In this document: in pieces, positions 14,000 through 24,807 of the stretch
Layout of the letters: each line of letters starts with the position of its first letter
Numbering within the stretch: the stretch's first letter is position 1
Source: Chelonoidis abingdonii
Lineage: Eukaryota; Chordata; Testudines; Testudinidae
Assembly: GCF_003597395.2 (NCBI RefSeq)
Contig: NC_133782.1
Span: 10,991,410 to 11,055,409 of the forward strand
Direction: 5' to 3'
DNA: 64,000 nt
Translations under genes and position numbers: made by a program
Notes under the pieces: model-generated
What the model saw: only the letters and a program-made list of their open reading frames with translations
Database searches by the model: none
Told to the model about the DNA's origin: nothing

Positions 14000-14770
14000 C
14001 GATGTCTAGGGCTAACAACCATGCCAAGTTGTTGAACATTAAACAACATTTTTATAAAAATATATTCTTCAGGGAACACAGTCAACTTGAAACCTAGTCA
14101 GTTTCAAGAGAGTTCTGGAAGTGGTTCTGCATCCCACACCTCCCCTTATATCCCCTTCCCCAATTTTAGTGGTTTTTCTCTCTGGTTGCTGTGTTAAAGA
14201 CCCACACAGAGCAACAGGGGATATTCACAAAGGCCCTGATCCTACAAGTTGTTCCCTGCAGCTGGGCCTCATGTCTCTATGGAACCCTGAATCAGGTCCT
14301 AATTGGCTATGGATCAGGGAAGAGTGGAGCTGGCTCCCACAAAGCATTCTTGAATGCACCAAGAAACAGAAAGGGAGGCGTGTTTTCCTCTAATCTCCTT
14401 CAGAGATCTGTGGTGTCAGCTGGGGCAGGAGTAGGTGAATCAGATTTCAGACAGAGGTGTGTGGGGGAGGGGGTAGGTTAACGGTGCCCACGCGGGGTTA
14501 TCATGTTCCCACAACCTAGTCAGGGCTGTTGAGGTGGATTGACCGGGGCTTGGGCTGCCCCACTCGGGGCTAGCGCTGGCTGCAAACTCCGGGCTCCTTT
14601 GGCAGCACCGAGTGAGAGTTCAGCCCCCAAGGCCAGGGGCTGCCTGCAGGGCCTCCGGACGCGCCATGGACCCGTAGTGGGCGGGCAGTGCCGCTGCTTC
14701 ACCGCGCCGCGGCGCTGCCAACCCCTGCAGCAAACGGGGTGGGGGCGGGGGCCAGGTCACTCCGCACTCT

Positions 14771-14965
14771 GATTGGCGGCACGGAGGAACCGGGTTGCGA
14801 TTGGTGGGAGCAGTTAGTTGGCTGCGATTGGCCGAGTTCCTTGAGGGGATATAAACTTTGATTGGCGAAATGGGACGGTTTCCGATTGGTTACCGGCGGG
14901 TGCTTGGGCCTTTCCTGTTCCGGCGCGCGCTGACCTTGGCGCCTAGGGGTCCCGGAACCGCAGCC
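14771..14965 (+). promoter_or_regulatory. ATP5F1E: ATP5F1E promoter: five inverted CCAAT boxes in a CpG-rich region
   Basis: GATTGG (inverted CCAAT, the NF-Y site) occurs at 14771, 14799, 14826, 14860 and 14884, spaced 28, 27, 34 and 24 bp. The start codon follows at 14966. ATATAA at 14849-14854 lies between the third and fourth boxes. CpG-rich sequence extends from about 14540 to 15500. Binding by NF-Y is inferred from the motif and from its usual role in housekeeping promoters. Confidence 0.75.
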
Positions 14966-14997
14966 ATGGTGGCGTACTGGAGGCAGGCCGGGCTCAG
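14966..14997 (+). CDS. ATP5F1E: ATP5F1E coding exon 1
   Basis: Encodes [10 protein letters not shown] plus the first two bases of a Ser codon. The donor is AG/GTACCG at 14998. Confidence 0.94.
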
Positions 14998-15765
14998 GTA
15001 CCGGCTGCTCGCGGCTGGGCCGCGCCTGCCTTATGCCCGTCTCCTGGTGGGGAGCGGCCGCAGGCGGAGCGCTGAGGCCTGGCTCGGAGCAGTCTCAGGC
15101 GCTACTAGGGCAGCGGCGCCTCCGTGGCCGTGAGCGGAGGGTCTCAATAGCCCGGGCGAAGGTGTGCGGTGTAGCCCTGGGCTGTACCCGCCTGGGGTCC
15201 AGGCACGGCGGGGAGGAGGCCTCTGAGGAGCCGAGGTTGGGAGCCAACTTGGCCGCTGTTAGGCTGGGGAGCGGTCCCGGCTCGTGGCACTGGAACAAAT
15301 TCCATAGTGAGGTGCTGGAAGCCATTGAACGGAACTAATAAACCCTCTGTGTGATGGAAACAATTTCAAGCAAGGCGGTGCTGCCACGCCCCTGGGTTCA
15401 GCTCTCGTGGGGCCAAGGGCGGGAGCCAGTTTCCGCCGTGCGATCACATCCGCTGTTGTGGCTCACCGGGCAGGAGGGTGCTCTGCTGCAGGCCCTCACG
15501 TAGGGAGCTGCCCAAAAACATGGCAGTACAGTTGTTGCCAGCACCTTCGCCTGCTCCCAGCAGACCTAGAATCCCTGGAGCTGATTATGTTAATTCTTGG
15601 GGGTCCACCTGTTTTTCATCCTGTTTGTTTCCTCTTTTCAGCTACATCCGCTATTCCCAGATCTGTGCCTATGCTGTCAGAGCAGCGATGAAACCACAAT
15701 ACAAAGCTGAGGCAGAAAAAGCTGCTGTGGCCACTATAAAAATAGTGAAACCTAAAAAGGAGTAA
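14966..15765 (+). CDS. ATP5F1E: ATP synthase F1 subunit epsilon (ATP5F1E), whole coding span, 2 coding exons
   Basis: Mitochondrial ATP synthase epsilon subunit, a small protein of the F1 central stalk that binds gamma and delta and lies on the matrix side of the inner membrane. Joining 14966-14997 to 15642-15765 gives 51 residues, the usual vertebrate length. It begins [20 protein letters not shown], nearly invariant in the family, and ends IVKPKKE. The middle (residues 21-44) differs from the human form as I remember it, including an Ala-rich stretch. The start is fixed by the conserved N-terminus and a CAGCCATGG context. There is no cleavable presequence, as normal for this subunit. The gene is in tandem with PRELID3B and converges on TUBB1. 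The coding part ends in exon 2, and a donor lies 3 nt after the stop, so a non-coding 3' exon is expected. Confidence 0.96.
15642..15765 (+). CDS. ATP5F1E: ATP5F1E coding exon 2
   Basis: Follows the acceptor CCTCTTTTCAG ending at 15641. It completes the split Ser codon and continues [15 protein letters not shown] to a TAA at 15763-15765. A strong donor GTAAGT starts at 15769. Confidence 0.95.
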
Positions 15766-15768
15766 GAT

Positions 15769-17364
15769 GTAAGTAAATAGCATGGGAAGGGTTTTTTGGA
15801 TCCCTTATTATAGGTTCCTAACTTCTTCTCACGGTGATATTGAGGAATCTTCTCATATTACTTGTCAGGTTAACAACAATCTAAAACCTGCAGGTAGCTT
15901 GTGCAGAAAGTGTAGCCCAGGTCTTGGTGCATAAGACTGGTTGCATAGGCTATTGAGTAACATGTTGGAGGTGTCTGTAGATTTCTCGGACTACCAGTTG
16001 GCTCAGTGATAGGAGGAAACTTTAATTTCAGCTCAGTAAAATGAGATCCTCTCGGCCTTCAAACAAGAGGTTAGGTTGTGGGGACTTTGAGCTCTCTGTG
16101 TCTGGTTGGGTTAAACTGGTACAGGCGGCTTAGAAGCTTTTAGCTTGAATAGCATCTTTTTGTTTTCTTTCTCTACTTCATTTGAACAAGACCAAGTGAT
16201 TGATTTGGTCCCTGAACTCTGCCACCCCACCCTGCCGCCCAGCCTAGCACACAGAGCCAAAGTACATTCCTAAATAACTCTTCCCCAGATGGTTAACAGG
16301 CAACTTAATCTCATCTACATTGTTTTTCTGTTGAGCAAATGTTTTGTGCTTGTGAAAGGTGGATCTATTTGTCCCTTCACTTATAAGGACGTATACACTG
16401 CAAGCAATTAAAGAGGAGTTTTTCCAGATATCTATGGACTGGAATGACTATGGATAAGAAATCTGGTGTGTACCTGTTGGTTTAGCCTGGCTAGTCAAAA
16501 CAGACCAAAGACTACATGAAGTCATGTGACTAGAACTACAGTCTAATGGGGATATCCATCTTTCTCAGTAAAGGTGCCATGTTTTTCTCTGCATCGTGTC
16601 CAAAACTCCCGTTGTATTTATGTTGCTAGGAACCTTGTTTGCATAGTGTCATTCTTCAAGAAGTTGGAGCAATATTTTCTAAAAATTTGCAGATAAAGGT
16701 AAAAACTGAAATACAAACAACTGAATTAGGATCATCTGTTACAAATGTTAACAAAGTAAATAACTTCAGTAGTCTCATTGTTTTTCTGTCCTTTGAACAA
16801 ACAGGGCTAGATTTACAAATGGAGGCACTCACTTGGGAGGGGGGAGCTCCTAGTTTGAATCCCTGAATTGGAGCAGGATTTGAACAGGTGAGTGTCCTGA
16901 CCACTCAGCTGTCAGATACCCATAAGTGGGTCTCTTTATGTTGAAGCTCTTCCATGTTGAATAAGTCATTGTCCACTGAGCTAGTGAGAGAGAAAGTGAC
17001 TCTCTAATTCAGTGGTTGGGGCATTTAATGGGATGTCACAGAGTCATGTTCAAGTCCCTGCTCCAAATCAGGGATTCAAACCTGGATCTCACCTCCCAAG
17101 AGAGAGGATTTACCAGTCAGCCCCCAAAATTGCTGTCCCTTTGTGAATGTAGCCTGAAGTAATTAATTTCTCAGGGGCCCTTCTGTGTAGTCTTTCTCTA
17201 CCACAAGGATGACCACTGGGTGAGGAGGCTTAGCAATTCTAAAAATATGGGGCCGAACTTTTGCACTTGAACTGAGACAACTCTTTTCCCACCTCCATTA
17301 TGAATAAATACTACTCTTTTGTTTAGAAACAAACTGCAAAAACTAACATCCTGTCTCCTTACAG
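15769..17364 (+). other. ATP5F1E: ATP5F1E 3'-UTR intron, carrying a foldback repeat
   Basis: This is the probable intron between the donor at 15769 and a non-coding 3' exon. It holds a foldback repeat at 16832-17102 and no recognised coding sequence. Confidence 0.45.
16832..17102. repeat. Foldback repeat with tRNA-like arms
   Basis: The left arm 16832-16877 (CTTGGGAGG, then TTTGAATCCCTGAATTGGAGC) is an imperfect inverted copy of 17056-17100 (GCTCCAAATCAGGGATTCAAA, then CCTCCCAAG). The right half reads TTCAGTGGTTGGGGCA and then GTTCAAGTCCCTGCTCC, like the A and B boxes of a tRNA; the left half shows the same pattern in reverse. It is a palindromic SINE- or MITE-like repeat, not a functional tRNA, because no complete cloverleaf could be drawn. 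Confidence 0.55.
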
Positions 17365-17550
17365 CAAATGACTTATTACATTCTTTAAATCTCTCATAGG
17401 ATTGTCCCCATGATGAACTGTATGGACAAAATATCAAGTGAAGACAAGGTCATGGGTCTGAAGATGTGCAATGTAGTCTCTTCATGTTAGCTATAAAATC
17501 TGCCTGCGTGCGTAAGTCAACATGCTAATAAACTGAGCTTCTAGTTCACC
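17365..17550 (+). other. ATP5F1E: Probable non-coding 3' exon of ATP5F1E with poly(A) signal
   Basis: Two acceptors are possible: CTGTCTCCTTACAG ending at 17364, with the better pyrimidine tract, and AAATCTCTCATAG ending at 17399. AATAAA at 17527-17532 would end the transcript. The inference rests on the donor just after the ATP5F1E stop codon. Confidence 0.5.
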
Positions 17551-18770
17551 ATGACCATAGCAACTCCTGTGGTTTCTCTTTGAAAGCATGAGTTACTATC
17601 TTTGTCTGGGGTATTTACTTTTACTTTTGTGTGAGAGACTAATTGTTAGATTTTTTTTCTTAAAGGAAATTTGAGTAGCTTTTATATTGGAAATTCATGC
17701 ACCATCTAGTCTACATGTTAATTACTGTAAAATGGTGAATTTGAGGAGTTTAATAAAAGCTGAGGGGAAGACGTTTTTTAAGTCAGACTACTCAACTACT
17801 TACTTTCCGTGACTAATGAACAGCTTGGAGACTGGTTTTCAATCTTTACAAAAAGACGTCTATCTCCTTTGAGGTGCTCACAATATTTGTTCTGTGATAT
17901 GCCTTCACTCCCAACAAATCTACTGCCAAAACCCAGGGATACCAAAGTTGACATTCCTGGTATTTTGAAAGTGAAAAAACCACAGGGAAAAAATAAAGGC
18001 ACAAATCCAGGTTCTTCACAGGTTACCTTTAAGAGATGATGTTCCCAATTCACTGTAAGCATTAAACAAACTTCTACATTTAATAAATGATACATTTTTG
18101 GACAGGTTAATAGTTCTAAAATGTGATATCTAAAGACCAAATTTCCCTCTGAAGATTAGAGCTTACTTCAACTTAACACCTGTTACAGTCTATTGACAAG
18201 TGTCATAGCTGTGTATGGAAAGAAATGGAAACTATTCAATTAGGGTACTTTAGCTTCCCCTGAAGGGATTTCATATGTTGAACAATACACTCATACCTTG
18301 GTCTGAAGGGAGCTTTCCTATTTCTCTAGATTGTCCTAAAGGGTGTTCATAAGTAACAGTAACAGCATTACTGTTTCTGAGTTTGGCACCAGCAGGGTAT
18401 CTGCAAAATTATGGGTATCTTGTACATGGTATTTTTTTGCCAGGCTTGCTGAGTCTTTCTTCAAGGTAGTATATTTTATGGGGCAGTTAGAGGCTATGGG
18501 AAGGAGGTTTCCATAGTGGTTGAGTGGCCCTACTATCTATCAGCCAATCTTTTCATTGTAGTTACAGGAACCAATAAGAACCACAGTGTTCCAGTAGAAG
18601 GTAACAAAACATGAATTTGACTAATAAAGTGCATCTCATATTTTTTGTTACTGAAATCACAACTCTGACAACCCCAGTACTAAGTAAAGTGCCTGAGGTT
18701 TTTTGTACAATTCAGTTACTATCTCTTCCCCCAGTGTCTAGTTGTGTAGCTTCTAAAGGTACAAATATAA
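17551..18770. other. Intergenic DNA without recognised feature
   Basis: AT-rich sequence between the likely end of ATP5F1E and the LINE relic. I saw no exon or RNA gene. A short TG repeat at 18770-18781 borders the LINE. Confidence 0.55.
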
Positions 18771-18838
18771 GTGTGTGTGTGTAAAAAAAACCCTCTCACC
18801 CCTATGGGTGGTATGTGTCTTCCTCAACCTCGGGTCCT

Positions 18839-21745
18839 CTACCAGAGGCCTGGGAGTTTGAGGGTTCTGTGCAGTATCTTAGCTGTTCCTAGCACTGCAC
18901 TCTTCTGGACAGGGAGCTCTGATGTTGTTCCTGGGATCTGTTGGAGCCACTCACCCAGCTTAGGAGTCACAGCCCCGAGTTCGTTCCATCCTGACCGGTA
19001 CTGGATCTCACTTTGCCTTGCACTTTCCTTATCTCCGTCTCTGAGTTCCTCTTTTCGGGCCTGTACTGTCTCACAGCTTTGCAATATTCCTCTTCTGTGA
19101 TTTGGTCATTGTCACGCTATATCTATCACACCGGCTGTCTTTGGTCCTTGTCTGATTACCGCGATGGTCTGGTCTGAATGGCCAGTACGTGCCTGTTCGT
19201 CTGGTATCTGAAGTCCACAAATCTCTAGCCTGCTTTCTCCGCATCTTTGCTGGAATCTCCCATCTGGGCTTGGAGGGTCCTATCCCACCTCGCTGTCATT
19301 AGTCCTGTACACAATGCAGCCACTCTGGTTTGGCCGTTAGTGGTATGCTGTTGCCTGCCTGCATCTGTTACATCCGCACTAGTGGTGGACTGTCTCGGGC
19401 TCTCTGCACAGTCGCACTTCGGGTTCTCTATGTGATAGATCCCTGCTTTTCATGGATTCTGGTGCTCAGTGCTGTTCCTGTGCTCTATGATCAGTGCCTC
19501 AGTGCTGTCTTTTAGTCCAGCCCTTTCCAGCCAATGTAGGATTTCCCAATGTCGCACCTCAGCTATCTGTCGATGGACATCATGAGGTCTGTCTTGCCAT
19601 GCACTTCTTCTGCTGGTCTTTCTCCATTGTCTTCTGCTGCTCAGCATATTCTCAGCGAATCATCTGGGGCGCCATCTTATGATGTACCCTGGATGTCGGT
19701 TCATCCAGGACATGGCTTGACTCACAACCAAGCCGCCGCCCGCTCTTCTTCGCTGGATAAGTCTGCTTGTGTGACTGGGTGGGAAACCTCCGTGCATTGT
19801 GTAGGAAGCTTCGGGTCTCACTCGGCCAGCGTCCATGTCTCCTTTGCCAGCTCACTATACTGGCAGGTACTGATGTGACGCGCAGGCGTATCCGTCGATG
19901 GTGGATCTTGTTCTTCCCAGGAGCTGGCTCTTCAGGACCTGTCTTATCCTTGGTGATACTGGATTTTCCTCTTCCTGGCCCTAGCATTCAGGTTTCCATG
20001 TACTGTGGCGCCAAAGATAGTAGTGGTCGTATGTCGCTATGGGGCCGCTGGTATTCAGCCCTGAGTCCTCGAACTATTCCCTCTCTCACTACCATCCGGG
20101 CACACTCTCAGTCCGAATGATCATCCTGATGATCCTACGTAATCCCGTCAGATAGATAGGCAGTCATGTCTGCGGTTCATTCTTAGCATACAGCTTGAGT
20201 CATCCATGTAGAGGAGTGCTGATGGAGTGACCACTTCGAACTGTATCCGTATCCAGTACCTGTATTTGATGCTGGCTGAGGGGTTTAAGCCTATGCAGAA
20301 CTGCAGCGGGACAGTGCATCACACTTGGTAATAGCGGCACTGATGGCCACTTGTGCAAGCTGCCTATTGAGTGACTTCCCAGTGTGTCCTTCCATAGTCC
20401 CAATTGAGTTCTTGAGGGAAAGGTCCTTAGTGTCTGTTGAGGCTTTGAGTATATACCGCGCCAGGACATTCACAGATCCACGTGTTAGCGCATGAGTCGT
20501 GGCTTCCTGTGATAGTCAATCCAGCTGATTCTCGATTGGTACTGTTCTAGTAACCTTGATCTTGGGGCGACTGCTCTGATCTATAAGCAGACTGGTGGGG
20601 TTTTGGAGCCTCTGGTGGTGTTCCCATAGGCCCTTCCTGAGCTGTGCTCAATGTACTGGCCCATATGTGCCTGTAGCTGGCCGCCTTGATGCCTGATAGG
20701 ATTTCCATGTTGTGGTGAGGCAGGGTTTATGGCCGGTAGTTGGATGGGGTTCCTGTTCCCTTGCTAGGGGCTTTCATGATCATGCACTGTCTCATTCCCT
20801 TGTGTAGGCCAGTTTGGGTGGGAGCCGCACTGCTAGCAGCTGGTTTCATCTGTGCTGGCTAGGCGTTCATGCACTGCTGTTGTTTCTTATTTGAGCAGTA
20901 GGTGTGGATCATGTCTGGTCCAGGTGCCGTCCACACTTCCATGTTCTGACCCTGCTGGGACTCTTTACTGTGATGGGAAAATGGTTTCTGTTCTGTGGAG
21001 ATGCTGTCTCTCGTTCTTCAGGTCCTGCAGCTACTTGCAAAACTGTGCGTTATGAGTCTTCACGCTTTCTCCCATATGTTCGTCCCAGTACGTTAGTTTT
21101 TTGCTGCTGGTGGCTCTGCTGTTGTGTTGTTGTTGCATTTGTAGTTGGGAGTACACCTTCGGATGGTCTTTGAAGAACAGGCATTTACTATTTTTGGCCT
21201 CTGCTATCATCCTGAGTGTAATGTCCTTAAGCCTGGTAAGCATGCTGTGAGCCTTTGTTTTAGCATGTCTCTAGGGCTTCGGGATGGGGTCAGGCCCTTG
21301 GTATTGTTTCTTCAGTAGCCGAGTCTTATCCTTTAAGTCTCTAAACAACCACCCTCTGTAGTTTGTCCACAGCTGACGGACTTCTCTCGCGGGTCGCCTT
21401 GATCTTGATCCTCGCAATCCTCATTTTCCAGGGGGGTTACATTACTGTTGTTCTCTTGATCGTGTAACAGCATCTCAGATGTACAGAGACGTAGCAATAT
21501 GACCAGTTCATGGTTTATGAGTTATGGTGTGGTAGGGATGTAGAGGCTCTATATCGGCATCTTCTAAACATACTACTGATTATTGGTGCTATCTTCCGAC
21601 ATGAGCCTTGGTAATCGGTCTCGAGGATTGACTGTAGCTAGTTTCTCCATGATCTTATGCCTCATATCAGCTGCTGTGCTCTGCAATGGAGGGGGTGGCA
21701 GTGAAGTTTCAGCTTCAGGTGTGGGCTGCACATCCACTTGTTCTT
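18839..21745 (-). mobile_element. Decayed R2/R4-like non-LTR retrotransposon, reverse-transcriptase relic
   Basis: Read on the minus strand, this region gives broken fragments of one long retrotransposon polyprotein. Near the 5' end (about 21580-21740) the peptide MRHKIMEKLATVNPRDRLPR is readable. The reverse-transcriptase catalytic block is at 20199-20210, where TAC ATG GAT GAC encodes YMDD. One base is lost just after it, so the next conserved peptide, LKLYAKNE, is in another frame. The C-terminal end at 18839-19084 (GAVTPKLGEWLQQIPGTTSE ... RRTLKLPGLW-like, then TAG) closely matches the tail of a family common in fish and reptiles and usually assigned to the restriction-like-endonuclease R2/R4 group. 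Many stops and frameshifts show it is dead. Base composition is richer in G+C than the flanks. TG repeats and TAAA repeats flank its two ends. The clade assignment is from memory. Confidence 0.85.
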
Positions 21746-24529
21746 CCGATCCCTACTACAATATATATAAATAAATAAATGTAATAGCATCTGATGCCCT
21801 GGTCCTATCTTTAATACTTAAACATTTGTCCGCACTCACACATTGTGTGGGCAGAATAACAGGAAGTTGGGCTATACACCACAACCAATTCTATGGGTCA
21901 TTTCTTGTAAGTTAACAAACTGTTACAACTGTCATTACTGTAGGTCAAAGGATAGGATAACTCAAACGTGTTCACCAAAAATAGAGAGGTATAGGGGTAC
22001 AGGAGAAATAGCAAGCAGCAAAGGAGTCTCACAGCTAGAATGTGGCTCTGCGGACTGTATGGCCCACAACTTTGCTAACCTATCTTAATTCAGATGAAGT
22101 AGATACAATCCATCTAAGATTCTGACTTCATTCAGCTATTCCTGTTCACATATAATGATAGGAAAATGGAAATAGCATATGCAGTATTGTCACTGAGTAG
22201 CAAAATTACTTTTCATGAAACAGCAGCATCTTTAAAAGGAATTCACAGTGTCATTGAGGGTTTCATACTCTTAACTTGTTACTTATCTGTTTGCTACAGG
22301 AGTCCTTTCAAAGTTAATCATTCAGCAACAGAATGTGAGCTATGTAACATTGTCCAAGTTCAGTTATACAGAATAGCTGGTTCACTGGGTGTGTTCACTG
22401 GTATGACCAGACTAATGCAATTGAAGTGTCAAGCATTTTGATCTGAACAGTAAATCTCAAACAAGTTTTTAATGTTCTTGGCTCCTTGTATTTGAATTTT
22501 TTGCAGAAGGAAAAAGTTACCTTAAAGGCACGTATAAACTTCAGAGTGCTGCTTGGCTTGTAATACAGTTATCTAGACGAAGTTCAAGTTCCATTTCTCA
22601 GAAAGAAAGGCCAAAGAGTAGAGCTCTAGATGTGACAGAGCAGGTCATTGCACAAATGAACTACTGCAAGAGAACCTGTTCCTTTAAGGCTTTCAGTCTA
22701 ACCTAAGCTGTGGTTCAAAAGAGTAATGCTACAGATTGGGTTTCTGAGTTGGGAGTGAATATGAATGATAAAGTTTAGTGCTCAGAGAGAGACTCTTTGG
22801 CTGAGATTTTCCAAACAGCCTAAAACCTTTTTTAGATTAGGATGTAAATGCGTGATGTTTGCTAGTATGTGCTAGCTCACATGTTTGAAAAGCCTAATGT
22901 AGACAAGGCACACTGTGTTCAATGTACTAAACAAACTGGGTTAAAGTTGTGGTTCTTCCAAAGTCACTGGGATTTGTGCCCCTAAACCAGGCTAATTTTG
23001 AAAATCTCACCTTTTGTTTTTAATGACCCTTTTCTGACAGAGGGAATGCTGTGGACCATGTTGTCTGCATTTGAAGCAAGAGACTCGTATAAAAAGGTCA
23101 GACTTGGCTCTTCCACAGATAACTGTCTCACTTGGTTTATTTCCCAGATAAGTAGTAACCAAGTTGTGGTTTAGGCTGAGAAAAATAAATGTCTCTTTTA
23201 TCCATTCATGATGGGGCTTACCCTACTCTAGCATCGTAGTGGGGACTGAGTAATCTACATGTGTAGTCATATCCCATTTGCACAGCAAGACTTATTTAAG
23301 TCACTTTGCCATTCACCTCTCCCTGGAAGAGAATGTAGTCAGTTGTGTTGGTACAGACCATAAAAAGATAGATGAAATCACATTTTTTAAAATACTTTCA
23401 GAATACACACAACTGAACTATGATTCTATAATTGATTCTAATATCCGGTGGCTATAACATTTTTAAGTGTCTGTGTGTTAAGTGGAATTGCATATTAATT
23501 GGACTTGCATTCATCTTTTAAGGTTCTACCCTAGAAAAGGTTAATTATTTCGTCTCCAAGCAAGTGGCAAAGTTAGAGGTGAAAGGATGGGAAAGAAATG
23601 ACCTAACAAATTTGTCTTTGCTTTTTATTTTAAATAACGCATAACTTAAAAAAGCTCAGATTTGTCTGGAGCATAAACATTTATTTTGTATAAGATTTAA
23701 CTTTTAATGAAGCACATTTGATAGACAAGGAAACATTTTCAAAAAAGTTTTGTAAAGTTATTAGAAATTATTTGAGGAAAGTGTTACATATTCATTTAAA
23801 GTGAGGGAATGATTCAGGAAACATCAAAACACCACAGTAATAGCTGCTATATTATAAATAGTGTTGAATGGATAACATCACCGCAATGGCTAGCAACAGG
23901 ATGTGTCCGAGTGAGATGCACTGTTGTTTTTTAACTTTCCTAAATTTTGTAAACTGAATTGTGACATTGGGGTTACATCTCAAACTAGCTGCAAACCATT
24001 CTATTTAGTTCATTGTGTGAAACAATAAGAGGGAAAGTTATAAATACCCTATATAAAGGGAGCAGGAGGGCACCAAAATAAACTTCTAGCTAAAGTTCAC
24101 AAAACTATGAGCTAATACACATCACTCTAAATATTTAATATAAAAACATTGTGAATACAAAAAATCTTCCATAATATAAAACAAAAAGAAAGTGATGCTA
24201 TTGGGTAATACTCTTTCAGTCTGTTAAGAAATGTTTTAGAAGGTACCTTAAAACTTTTTTCTACACTCCTTAACAAATACTGATTCAACTTGATTGGAGT
24301 GCAGAACAAAATAGGTACATACTGTTATATCCTAATAGATAAATACACATGTATGCTTCTAAAAATCACAGATTCCCAAATGTAAAGCCTATATCTGCAT
24401 TTACCTGAGAATAAATAAATGTTATGACAGTTTGAAACATATTACACGAGCACTCATTGTCATGACTTTTGTCGCACACAACACACTGTTACATTCAGAC
24501 TCGGACTACACAATTTACTAGCTTTTAGA
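21746..24529. other. Intergenic DNA between LINE relic and TUBB1 3' end
   Basis: AT-rich. It begins with an (ATAA)n-like simple repeat at 21761-21780 and contains a MITE-like palindrome at 22802-23010. Minus-strand TTTATT at 23680-23685 and 23624-23629 could be poly(A) signals of a long TUBB1 3' UTR. No coding exon was recognised. Confidence 0.5.
22802..23010. repeat. MITE-like palindromic repeat
   Basis: The left end TGAGATTTTCCAAACAGCC is an inverted match of the right end GGCTAATTTTGAAAATCTCA, about 209 bp apart. It is a non-autonomous element-like repeat. Confidence 0.5.
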
Positions 24530-24688
24530 ATGGTAAAGATGGCTGACATAGTACAACTTGCTCTCATGGTTGTTATTTTTGTGGGGTTTGCTGTACTAGC
24601 CATTGTTTATGAGGAAAAGGCACCATGGGTGTTAATTTCAGTGTCACTATATTTCATACTCATACACATGAGATATGCTTTGGTTTAA
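24530..24688 (+). other. Unconfirmed 52-codon membrane-type micro-ORF, antisense side of TUBB1 3' end
   Basis: ATG at 24530 opens a frame of 52 codons to TAA at 24686. A second ATG at 24539 has a good context (AAGATGG). The peptide has two hydrophobic stretches, residues about 6-26 and 32-47, split by YEEKAPW, as in small two-pass membrane proteins. I do not recognise it. It lies downstream of TUBB1 on the opposite strand. A chance frame is quite possible in a window this size, so it is listed only as a candidate. Confidence 0.2.
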
Positions 24689-24750
24689 TATAGAAAAAAG
24701 TAGATACTTTTAAGAGTTCTCCCTTCATATATGTAGATGAGTATTACTGC

Positions 24751-24777
<27 letters not shown>
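24751..24777. repeat. Poly(T) tract, 27 nt
   Basis: An uninterrupted run of T lies 30 bp beyond the TUBB1 stop codon. On the TUBB1 sense strand it is an A27 tract in the 3' UTR. Confidence 0.95.
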
Positions 24778-24781
<4 letters not shown>

Positions 24782-24807
24782 GAGTGTTCTTCGATAGTGG
24801 TCTGATA

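Noticed and set aside
14858..15133. A 91-residue frame starting upstream of the ATP5F1E ATG
   Set aside because: It reads through the promoter and past the donor. The short ATP5F1E reading with the conserved [10 protein letters not shown] start is the real one.
16990..17100. A functional tRNA gene
   Set aside because: A- and B-box-like pieces are present but no complete cloverleaf with proper stems could be drawn, and the sequence is part of a foldback repeat.
18839..21745. A host gene with multiple exons on the minus strand
   Set aside because: The fragments are all parts of one LINE polyprotein with stops and frameshifts and no splice sites at the breaks.
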